From: an uncultured Acetatifactor sp. | GTDB taxonomy: Bacteria > Bacillota > Clostridia > Lachnospirales > Lachnospiraceae | Direction: 5' to 3' | Length of the DNA stretch: 13,791 nucleotides | NCBI GenBank assembly: GCA_910586775.1 | Contig: CAJUJN010000102.1 | Span: 1 to 13,791, forward strand | Part shown: piece after piece, positions 5,413 through 11,689 of the stretch | Position numbering within the stretch: the stretch's first letter is position 1 | Layout of the letters: every line of letters begins with the position of its first letter | Notes under the pieces: model-generated | Told to the model about the DNA's origin: nothing | The model's input: only the letters and a program-made list of their open reading frames with translations | Database searches by the model: none | Made by a program: the position numbers and the translations under genes

Positions 5413-7761
5413 TCAGTGCTGTTTTCTGGTAATGATATAAGGTTCGGATTTTGTAATCACTCGCATCTTGACTTCAGGTCCCTCGTCTCCGCCGAAGGAG
5501 CATCCGAAGCTCAGCCGGGCATTTCCCTTTTCCACAGTGCAGTTTCCGGTGTAGGAGACTTCTGACAGCTTATTGTAATTTCTATCTGTGACGAATGCTT
5601 TCAGGCCGTCAAACAGCAGATACTGGCCTCCCTTTACGGCTGTCCGGAACTGCATCACACCGCTCTCATTGTAAAACCTGGGATTCTCGATATAACCGTA
5701 TCCGTCCACCTTCATCCGGAAAGAGAAATGCTGTCTGTCAAAGGGTTGTGCAAAACTCCAGTCGGAACCTCCGGGCTGTCCCGGCTGCATTTCCAGGAGA
5801 TCACATACCAGCGGCTTGCTGATTGCCATGGGATAGAGCCGGAAAGTGCTTTCATCCTCTTTTTCCAGATGCCATTCCGTTTCCGGTTTTTTCAGCAGTT
5901 CTTTCAGACTGTCGCCGAAACGGTTCTCATAGCGCAGCAGTTCCCAGTTCCGGATGGCTTCCAGGATTTCCTCCGTGGTGCCCAGGGAATCCAGAGTATC
6001 ACAGGAGGCGCTCAGGGCGAATCCGGCGTCGAATCCGGCAGCCTCGGACAGAGCCCATTCCATATCCATAAGAGTACTGGCTTCGAACTTCCGGTTGGCC
6101 TTTCGGACTAGGAACCAGCCCAGCATTGCGGGAAAGAGATTTTTTCGGAAAAACTCCTGGTTCCGCATCCTTCCTTCCACCTGTCCGGCACGCATTTCCT
6201 CTCCCCAGGGCTCGCCCCAGTTCATTCTTGTGTTCATATGCCACAGAAAATGGTGCAGCCGGGAGGCATCGTTTATCACGGTATGGTCAAATTGCTCATA
6301 ACATCTCATGCAGAAGCTGTTGATGGCATATTCTCCCTCCCCGGTCCATTCGCAGCCCTCCAGTCCGTCGAAGGAAATCTGCCTTACACCGGTCAGGTTA
6401 TACAATTCGGCGATTCTGTCCGCAAATTTATCCTGCAGTTCTATATCCGGGAACAGGGTGTGGTAGGGGTAGTCGGTCAGCCTGCAGACAGAGCAGCCCT
6501 TTTTATGAGCGGCGGGATGCGTGCCGAAAGCGCCTCTTATGCAGCCTTTCAGCAGGAAAACATTCTCTGATACCGTCTCATATTCGGAATATTGGAGAAG
6601 CTCATCTTCTATTCTGATACAATTCAGAGTAGCCGTGTATGCCAGTCCGGCAAGGCCGGTGACGGAAAACTGCGCCTGCTCTGCCGTGATATCCGCTTCA
6701 AGCGTGCCGGGAAGCATGGCTTTCAGGCCCTTATCCGGAACCGGTGTCACATAGCTGTCATTTGTTTTGGTGAAGGTGGTGAGGGTGTGAAGGCCTGTTT
6801 TAATCCCCTCTGCCGCCGCTTTTTCCACACAGCTTTTCAGAGAAAGGTCCCCTTCCGGGAACTGGTCCTTTCTCAACTCGAAATGGCCCCATGTGTCAGA
6901 AGGTTCCGGATGATAGAGACAGGAGAAGCCGCCTTTTTTGGCGTAGGAAAGCATACGCAGGATATTGTCGGTTCCGAATTCTCCGATCAGGTAGGAATAT
7001 GTGGCCTTCCGTGATGTTTTTACCCATTCTCCGTCTATCATGGGATGGGGAAGGCCTTCATTTTCTTCTATTCTGCCAATGACGGCAAGGGCTTTCGGTG
7101 CGGGACAGGAGAGCAGCGCAAAGCGGCAGCTCCTGATATCCGCGTCTTCGCGGTCAAGCAGAGGTGCGGGAACACATTTTTCGGCATACCATACTGTCTT
7201 GACCCGGTCTCTTCGTCTGTTTTCGCAGAACAGCTGCAGGACGCTGCCGAAAGGCATGGCGTAAGCCGTTGCGGTACAGGTATCCCTGTTGCCTACGGTC
7301 AGGGCGGAGGTGGTTTCTTCTGTGGTGTGAATTGCATGCTGCCGGAGCTCGTCGGGAAAACCGGCCAGCAATTTCCGGTGCAGGCTCTGTATGCCGATTG
7401 CGGCGCCTTCCCCCTGTGCCACGCCCACCACGTCTCCCACCACATCATTCAGCCTGGTGACAATGGGCCCTATGGTCAGGAAATCGAAGCTTTCCGGGCA
7501 TTCCGTCACTTCGAACGCCGTGTAGTCTTCCTTGCAGGTAAACTGCAGGGAAACCTTGTCCGTCGTCTCTTTGAAGCGGTAGGTGAGCAGACTGCCGTTT
7601 TGGCTTACATTGCTGACCTCGCAGGGTGAGCCGTTCCGGAAAAGCCGGATCAGGTAAGAGAGCTCTCCTTTCGGAAAAACGGATGTCTGCCGGTATGTAA
7701 TGTCTGTTATCATGCCCTGCTGTGATAATGTAAGTTCTGATTTACCGAATTTAATTGTCAT
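5413..7761 (-). CDS. putative cytosolic glycoside hydrolase, uncharacterised family
   Basis: 782 aa. The start at 7761 is chosen because GAAAGGA lies 8 nt upstream; the in-frame ATG at 7785 has no clear site. There is no signal peptide or membrane segment. The layout suggests an N-terminal beta-rich domain (1-250), a TIM-barrel-like region (about 252-620) and a C-terminal beta-sandwich (about 645-782). The barrel contains SYLIGEFGTDNILRMLSYAK, SCLYHPEPSDTWGHFE (from about 280), EGIKTGLHTLTTF, VRQISFDGLEGCEW (D465), NMNWGEPWGEE-like tryptophan/acid stretches and STLMDMEWALSEAAGFDAG (D566, E568). It is interrupted by a small beta insert (about 363-422) ending LKGCIRGAFGTHPAAHKKG. D465 and D566/E568 are the best catalytic candidates. 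Its place beside a fucosidase, ROK protein and phosphomannose isomerase supports a glycan role. I cannot assign a CAZy family; a non-catalytic or lyase role is possible. Confidence 0.72.
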   Translation of the reverse strand: MTIKFGKSELTLSQQGMITDITYRQTSVFPKGELSYLIRLFRNGSPCEVSNVSQNGSLLTYRFKETTDKVSLQFTCKEDYTAFEVTECPESFDFLTIGPIVTRLNDVVGDVVGVAQGEGAAIGIQSLHRKLLAGFPDELRQHAIHTTEETTSALTVGNRDTCTATAYAMPFGSVLQLFCENRRRDRVKTVWYAEKCVPAPLLDREDADIRSCRFALLSCPAPKALAVIGRIEENEGLPHPMIDGEWVKTSRKATYSYLIGEFGTDNILRMLSYAKKGGFSCLYHPEPSDTWGHFELRKDQFPEGDLSLKSCVEKAAAEGIKTGLHTLTTFTKTNDSYVTPVPDKGLKAMLPGTLEADITAEQAQFSVTGLAGLAYTATLNCIRIEDELLQYSEYETVSENVFLLKGCIRGAFGTHPAAHKKGCSVCRLTDYPYHTLFPDIELQDKFADRIAELYNLTGVRQISFDGLEGCEWTGEGEYAINSFCMRCYEQFDHTVINDASRLHHFLWHMNTRMNWGEPWGEEMRAGQVEGRMRNQEFFRKNLFPAMLGWFLVRKANRKFEASTLMDMEWALSEAAGFDAGFALSASCDTLDSLGTTEEILEAIRNWELLRYENRFGDSLKELLKKPETEWHLEKEDESTFRLYPMAISKPLVCDLLEMQPGQPGGSDWSFAQPFDRQHFSFRMKVDGYGYIENPRFYNESGVMQFRTAVKGGQYLLFDGLKAFVTDRNYNKLSEVSYTGNCTVEKGNARLSFGCSFGGDEGPEVKMRVITKSEPYIITRKQH

Positions 7762-7847
7762 AGAGATGTCCTTTCTGTATCGCATTGGATTTTGCAGGTC
7801 TGTATGACGGGGCTGAATCGGCCTGTCTGCCGGACCTTTAAACCGTA

Positions 7848-7876
7848 ATTATAATTTATACTGCTTAACGATTTCA
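7848..7876 (-). promoter_or_regulatory. possible promoter for the putative hydrolase/isomerase operon
   Basis: On the minus strand TATAAT (7848-7853) is perfect, but the 17-bp-spaced -35 (TGAAAT, 7871-7876) is poor. Overlapping TATAAA (7855-7860) is an alternative -10. A weak -35 with inverted repeats just upstream (7884-7955) would fit an activated promoter. The leader would be about 80 nt. Confidence 0.45.
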
Positions 7877-7883
7877 CTTGCCC

Positions 7884-7917
7884 TTGAAACCAGACTGCAT
7901 AACGCTGACTGGTTCAA
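7884..7917. promoter_or_regulatory. inverted repeat TTGAAACCAG ... CTGGTTCAA
   Basis: TTGAAACCAG (7884-7893) and CTGGTTCAA (7909-7917) are complementary apart from one extra A, flanking 15 nt. It lies immediately upstream of the proposed minus-strand -35 region and encloses one arm (7895-7905) of a second, larger inverted repeat. It is a candidate binding site for a regulator of the hydrolase operon. Confidence 0.5.
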
Positions 7918-7955
7918 TCGCATGATTACATTAGACAGTATTCGGCGTTATGCAG
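7895..7955. promoter_or_regulatory. 11-bp perfect inverted arms CTGCATAACGC / GCGTTATGCAG
   Basis: The arms at 7895-7905 and 7945-7955 are perfect inverted copies separated by 39 bp, with centres 50 bp apart, close to five helical turns. Relative to the proposed minus-strand transcript start (about 7841) they sit near -59 and -109, typical places for activator binding or looping. The owner regulator is unknown; the adjacent GntR protein is one candidate. Confidence 0.6.
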
Positions 7956-7970
7956 AATATATAATACAGG

Positions 7971-8006
7971 ATTTTGTGAAATATATCAATACATATATTA
8001 CAAAAT
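7971..8006. promoter_or_regulatory. AT-rich inverted repeat ATTTTGT ... ACAAAAT
   Basis: ATTTTGT (7971-7977) and ACAAAAT (8000-8006) are inverted copies, and the inner AATATAT/ATATATT stretches continue the pairing with a 2-nt bulge. It lies in the AT-rich middle of the divergent region. It is a possible operator; chance symmetry in AT-rich DNA is a real alternative. Confidence 0.4.
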
Positions 8007-8146
8007 GATAATATGCATTTACAACTAATGGTAAAATGGTCAGGATAAATACTTTAACTATTATATACCTTATCGCGTTCCTATCCTAAAGCCAGCGGAG
8101 GTTTAAAAACTGATTGAAAAAAATCGAAGCTTTTTCCAATGAAATA

Positions 8147-8155
8147 TGATACAAT
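8147..8155 (+). promoter_or_regulatory. extended -10 promoter for the GntR gene
   Basis: TGATACAAT is an extended -10 (TG, one base, TACAAT); no good -35 is seen at 17 bp. A near-palindrome (TTGAAAAA to TTTTTCCAA, 8114-8139) lies directly upstream. The transcript would start near 8162, giving a 90-nt leader with a CCATGCATGG palindrome (8197-8206) and two GGAACTG(A/T)AAACAG copies (8168-8181 and 8226-8239). Confidence 0.45.
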
Positions 8156-8251
8156 ACTTGCAGATAGGGAACTGTAAACAGCAGCCCTGTCCGATGCCAT
8201 GCATGGTGCAGGACGAGGGAACTGCGGAACTGAAAACAGGAGGCACAGATC

Positions 8252-8971
8252 ATGCAGTCACGTTACGCTCAAATAGCAGAGCAGCTTCGGGGACAGATTG
8301 CCAGCGGGCAGTATCCGCTGGGAAGCAGGATACCCACGGAAAACGAGCTGGCGCAGTCTCTGGGGGTCAGCCGACCGACGGTGCGGCAGGCACTGGACCT
8401 GTTGGCAAGGGAGGGCCGGCTTACCAGGGTGAAGGGCAGCGGTACCTTTGTGGCCCAGCCCAAGCTGGTACATGAATCCACCACTTTCGTGACAGGATAC
8501 CGCGAGGAGAGCAGGAAGAAAAACCGTATTCTGCGCACCCGGGTAGTCTGCATCCAGACGGAAAAGGCGGGAGAAAAAGTGGGAAATGCCCTGAAAATAC
8601 ATGCGGATGCGCAGGTTACACGCCTGGTCAGGATACGGCATCTGGAGAACATGTATTCCAATGCGCCGGTGGTGTATACGTCCCTGTATGTTCCGCTGAA
8701 GCTGTTTCCCAAGATGCCGGAGATGGATTTTACGGATACTTCCTTTTATGAAGCATTGGATGCCAGGGGGCTTTCGGTGGTGCATGCCTCCAGAAAGCTG
8801 GAGGTGGCCATGCCTCCGGCAGAGGTGGCGGCGGGACTGGAGATTACGCCCTTCGAGCCTACTGCGTTTATTACGTCCCAGGGCTACACCCGGAGCGGCC
8901 AGGTGGTGGAGTACACGGAAAGCTACTATCCGGCCAGCAGAAGCAGTTTTCTGATAGAGATTAACAGATAA
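8252..8971 (+). CDS. GntR family (HutC subfamily) transcriptional regulator with UTRA domain
   Basis: 239 aa, the standard length for HutC-type GntR regulators. Residues 5-67 form the winged helix: YAQIAEQLRGQIASGQYPLG, PTENELAQSLGVSRPTVRQA and LDLLAREGRLTRVKGSGTFV are near consensus. Residues about 85-236 form a UTRA ligand domain, with EYTESYYPASRSSFLIEI as the typical C-terminal strand. UTRA regulators usually bind sugar phosphates or related small molecules and repress nearby operons. The start has AGGAGG (8238-8243). It is divergent from the putative hydrolase operon and upstream of the ROK and fucosidase genes, so it most likely controls these promoters and itself. The ligand is unknown; a phosphorylated sugar from the locus is the natural guess. 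Confidence 0.95.
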   Translation: MQSRYAQIAEQLRGQIASGQYPLGSRIPTENELAQSLGVSRPTVRQALDLLAREGRLTRVKGSGTFVAQPKLVHESTTFVTGYREESRKKNRILRTRVVCIQTEKAGEKVGNALKIHADAQVTRLVRIRHLENMYSNAPVVYTSLYVPLKLFPKMPEMDFTDTSFYEALDARGLSVVHASRKLEVAMPPAEVAAGLEITPFEPTAFITSQGYTRSGQVVEYTESYYPASRSSFLIEINR

Positions 8972-8982
8972 GAAAACGAACG

Positions 8983-9039
8983 TTGTATCACGAATAGTAA
9001 ATACAAAAATATAGTTTTTGAAATATGAATTTACAAAAT
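8983..9039. promoter_or_regulatory. two palindromic sites around the ROK promoter, candidate operators
   Basis: TTGTAT (8983-8988) and ATACAA (9001-9006) are inverted arms around 12 bp. Next, TTTTGAAAT-ATGA-ATTT-A-CAAAA (9016-9038) is a nearly perfect palindrome with one bulged A. It overlaps the -35 of the ROK promoter (9030-9035), where repressor binding would block transcription. The TTGTAT/ATACAA half-site resembles those of some sugar-responsive GntR proteins, though with wider spacing. Confidence 0.5.
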
Positions 9040-9058
9040 CGGCCGCAGATGTTATAAT
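9030..9058 (+). promoter_or_regulatory. sigma-A type promoter for the ROK gene
   Basis: TTTACA (9030-9035), 17-bp spacer, TATAAT (9053-9058), an 11 of 12 match. The transcript starts near 9065, which rules out the upstream in-frame start at 9018 and supports 9105. Confidence 0.85.
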
Positions 9059-9104
9059 GCCCTCAATGAAAGAATCACTGCATATAAGACGGAGAGCTCA
9101 TTAT

Positions 9105-9974
9105 ATGAAGAAGATATTTGTATGCCTTGATGTAGGCGGGACACAGATTAAGGCGGCTTCCGTGGATGCGGAGGGCGGGATATTTGATGACGGGATACGG
9201 TACTTTCCCGCGGAGGCGGGACGGAGCGCGGAAGAACTGCTGGGACATTTTGAGGCGATTATCCGGGAGGTAAGGGTTTCCGAAACAGAGGTGGCTGGCA
9301 TCCGGCTGGCTTTTCCCGGTCCTTTTGACTATGAAAACGGTATCTGCCTGCTCCGGGGACTGGATAAATATGACCGGCTCCACGGTGTAAATTTGCGGCG
9401 GGAGCTGGCGGAACGGTTGGGGATATCTCCGATGCATATTTGCTTTGAGAACGATGTGGCAGCATATGCGCTTGGGGAGATGGAATTTGGAGAGGCCCTG
9501 GGAGCGGCAAAAGCCTTTTTTGTCTGTATCGGTACCGGATGCGGCAGTGCTTTCGGTGTGAAAGGAAAGCTGGCTCCGCCAGGGACATCGGGAGTGCCTG
9601 AGAACGGCTGTATATATGATATGACGTTTATGGATGGGCGTATAGACGATTATATTTCGCGCAGAGGCCTGATGGAGCTGACCCGAAAGCAGCTGGGAGT
9701 TGAGCTGGACGGAAGAGAGCTGGCGCGGCGCGTTCAGAACGGAGATGAGGCTGCCAGACAGTGCTTTCTCATTTTCGGCACTCGGGTGTGGGATGCGTTG
9801 ACACCGTTTTTGGAGCGTTTTCATCCGGAGGTGCTTTGCATGGGAGGACAGATTACCCGGAGCGGACATCTGTTCCTGGCACCATTGGAAGGGTACTGCC
9901 ACGCGGCGGGCATCCGGCTGGCTGTGACGGAGGATACCTCATTGAGGACGCTGCAGGGGCTGACGCGGATATGA
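9105..9974 (+). CDS. ROK family sugar kinase-like protein lacking the zinc motif
   Basis: 289 aa from the ATG at 9105, chosen because GGAGAG (9091-9096) lies 8 nt upstream and the promoter is at 9030-9058. ROK features: DVGGTQIKAA (9-18, phosphate loop 1), LAFPGPFDYENG (69-79), FENDVAAYALGE (D117, the catalytic base position) and CIGTGCGSAFGVKG (141-154, phosphate loop 2). No N-terminal HTH is present, so it is a kinase-type rather than repressor-type ROK protein. The usual CxCGxxGCxE zinc site and GE(I/L)GH sugar motif are missing; the segment reads ENGCIYDMTFMDGRIDDYIS (166-185). It would phosphorylate an imported or released hexose in the cytosol. Sugar specificity cannot be assigned. Confidence 0.9.
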   Translation: MKKIFVCLDVGGTQIKAASVDAEGGIFDDGIRYFPAEAGRSAEELLGHFEAIIREVRVSETEVAGIRLAFPGPFDYENGICLLRGLDKYDRLHGVNLRRELAERLGISPMHICFENDVAAYALGEMEFGEALGAAKAFFVCIGTGCGSAFGVKGKLAPPGTSGVPENGCIYDMTFMDGRIDDYISRRGLMELTRKQLGVELDGRELARRVQNGDEAARQCFLIFGTRVWDALTPFLERFHPEVLCMGGQITRSGHLFLAPLEGYCHAAGIRLAVTEDTSLRTLQGLTRI

Positions 9975-10013
9975 TTATTTGGAAGCATTTAAAATAAGAT
10001 GGTATATATCGAA

Positions 10014-10042
10014 TTGAAAGCTGCATATGAGAGCATTATGAT
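10014..10042 (+). promoter_or_regulatory. promoter for the alpha-fucosidase gene
   Basis: TTGAAA (10014-10019), 17-bp spacer, TATGAT (10037-10042), 10 of 12 consensus positions. The transcript start near 10049 leaves a leader of about 215 nt that contains the duplicated element at 10043-10241. Confidence 0.75.
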
Positions 10043-10241
10043 ATGCCTGTCAGTATAGGGACAATTGCCGGCCGGGCATTTTGACCAGCAATCATTCTGC
10101 CCAAGGCTGGTGCTGAGGAGGGGGATGCGGAACTTATAACAGCCCATGCCCGAATCAGTGCCTGGAACAATTGCCGGTCGGGCATTTTTGACAGAAATTG
10201 TTCTGCTTATGCCTGGTAGTGAGTAGGGCATATGCGGAACT
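10043..10241 (+). repeat. tandemly duplicated leader element with terminator-like hairpins
   Basis: Two units of about 92 and 96 nt (10043-10134 and 10146-10241), roughly 70 percent alike by eye. Each begins with a stem, ATGCCTG/CGGGCAT (10043-10049 with 10073-10079) and ATGCCCGA/TCGGGCAT (10146-10153 with 10178-10185), followed by T4 or T5. ACAATTGCCGG then (C/T)CGGGCATTTT is conserved (10061-10082 and 10167-10188). Each unit ends in ATGCGGAACT. The second unit ends 8 bp before the AGGAGG of the fucosidase gene. This could be an attenuator, a tandem cis-regulatory RNA or a DNA-level operator pair. I do not recognise a known riboswitch class. The first stem's 5' arm may lie at or before the predicted transcript start. 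Confidence 0.7.
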
Positions 10242-10263
10242 AATATATAGGAGGATTGAAATT

Positions 10264-11553
10264 ATGATGCAGGAATGGTTTAAAAAGGCGAAACTGGGTA
10301 TCTTTATCCACTACGGTATCTATGCCGTAGGAGATGTGTCGGAGTCCTGGTCTTTCCACAACGGCGGAATTTCCTACGAGGATTACATGAAGCAGTGCGA
10401 CGGCTTCACGGCGTCCAGATTTGATGCCAGGGCATGGGCTGATTTATTCAGGCGTGCCGGAGCACAGTATGTGGTATTGACTTCAAAACACCATGACGGC
10501 GTGGCGCTGTTTGATACGCAGTATTCCGATTTGAGTGTGATGAAGAAGACACCGGCAAAGCGGGATATCATCAAAGAGTACACGGAAGCCGTCAGGGAAG
10601 CGGGAATGAAGGTTGGAATCTATTTCTCCCTGATTGACTGGTCGGATCCCCGTTACAGAACGGTTTACCCGGAGGGTGATGACCCGCAGAACCATTTAAA
10701 CGATGTATTTGCCACCCCGGCAGGGGGACCGGAGGAGCCGGAGAAGTGGCAGGAGTTCCTGGAGTTCAACAACAATCAGATGCGTGAGCTGATGACCAAC
10801 TACGGCACGGTAGACCTGCTTTGGTTTGACGGCGACTGGGAGCGCAGCGCAAACCAGTGGAAGGCGAAGGAATTCAAGGAATATCTCCAGTCCATGAACC
10901 CCAATGTCATTGTGAATTCCCGCCTTCAGGGCTATGGCGACTACGAGACGCCGGAGCAGGGGATTCCGCTGCATGGGCCTGAGGGCGTGTGGGAATTCTG
11001 CACCACCATCAACAGCTCCTGGGGATACCGCCCTTCCGATAACCATTACAAGACCAGCCGCCAGGTAATCCGCATGTTCTGCGACTGTCTGACCCTGGGC
11101 GGAAAGCTGCTGCTGGATGTGGGGCCTAAGGAGGACGGCACCCTGGACGAGAGGCAGGTGAAGGTGTTGGAGGATCTGGGACAGTTTATCCACGACAATG
11201 AGGAAGCAATCTACGAGACGGAGAAGGGATTAAGCTACAGCCAGTTCCTGGGCGGCAGCACCCTGTCCGCGGACAAGAAGACCATATATCTCTTCGTGTA
11301 TGATAAGCCCTCAGAGTTTCTGTGTGTGAAAGGTGTAAAGACTCCGGTGAAGAAAATCAGCGTGCTTCATACCGGAGAAGAGCTTACCTATGATTACACC
11401 GGTTCCCTGCCCTGGAGCGGCATCCCGGGCACGCTTTGGATTCGCGCGGACAAGATGCAGATGCACCCGTTGGTTACCGTGCTGAAGGTGGAGTTGGAAG
11501 GTGAGATTACATATAATCTGGGACATGGCGAGGTTGTGACGAATAACGATTGA
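10264..11553 (+). CDS. GH29 alpha-L-fucosidase
   Basis: 429 aa from the ATG at 10264 (AGGAGG at 10249-10254, spacing 9). No signal peptide, so it acts in the cytosol on imported fucosylated oligosaccharides, releasing L-fucose with retention. GH29 motifs: FKKAKLGIFIHYGIYAVG (6-23), YVVLTSKHHDGVALFDT (69-85), DIIKEYTEAVREAGMKVGIY (101-120), VDLLWFDGDW (183-192, nucleophile D189), VNSRLQGYGDYETPEQGIP (217-235) and WEFCTTINSSWGY (243-255). E228 or E231 are candidates for the acid/base; the YETPEQ placement about 42 residues after the nucleophile fits the alpha-1,3/1,4-selective GH29-B group, although I cannot confirm this. A small beta domain follows (about 335-429). The gene has its own promoter and ends at the terminator at 11576-11613. 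Confidence 0.96.
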   Translation: MMQEWFKKAKLGIFIHYGIYAVGDVSESWSFHNGGISYEDYMKQCDGFTASRFDARAWADLFRRAGAQYVVLTSKHHDGVALFDTQYSDLSVMKKTPAKRDIIKEYTEAVREAGMKVGIYFSLIDWSDPRYRTVYPEGDDPQNHLNDVFATPAGGPEEPEKWQEFLEFNNNQMRELMTNYGTVDLLWFDGDWERSANQWKAKEFKEYLQSMNPNVIVNSRLQGYGDYETPEQGIPLHGPEGVWEFCTTINSSWGYRPSDNHYKTSRQVIRMFCDCLTLGGKLLLDVGPKEDGTLDERQVKVLEDLGQFIHDNEEAIYETEKGLSYSQFLGGSTLSADKKTIYLFVYDKPSEFLCVKGVKTPVKKISVLHTGEELTYDYTGSLPWSGIPGTLWIRADKMQMHPLVTVLKVELEGEITYNLGHGEVVTNND

Positions 11554-11575
11554 GTATAGCGCATAACAACTGAGG

Positions 11576-11613
11576 AAATGGCATCGCGGAGGAATAAGCG
11601 CGGTGCCATTTTT
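11576..11613 (+). terminator. Rho-independent terminator after the fucosidase gene
   Basis: AAATGGCATCGCG (11576-11588) pairs with CGCGGTGCCATTT (11599-11611) in a 13-bp stem with one G-T pair and a 10-nt loop, ending in a five-T tract. It lies 22 bp past the fucosidase stop. Confidence 0.93.
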
Positions 11614-11689
11614 GGGCTTTGCCGATATAACTTTTGAATGAAGCAGATCCGATGGAAGGCTCTGCCCGATTTTCGGGAGGGATAAAGGA

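Noticed and set aside
8208..8220. Guanidine riboswitch (GGACGAGG motif) in the GntR leader
   Set aside because: Only one motif copy, no matching paired hairpins or pseudoknot partner, and the downstream gene is a sugar regulator.
9018..9104. 29-residue N-terminal extension of the ROK protein
   Set aside because: It would start upstream of the TTTACA/TATAAT promoter at 9030-9058; the ATG at 9105 has its own ribosome site and the protein then begins at the ATP loop.
11614..11689. Promoter for the broken HTH regulator
   Set aside because: No convincing -35/-10 pair was found; only a small CCCGA/TCGGG hairpin overlapping the ribosome site.
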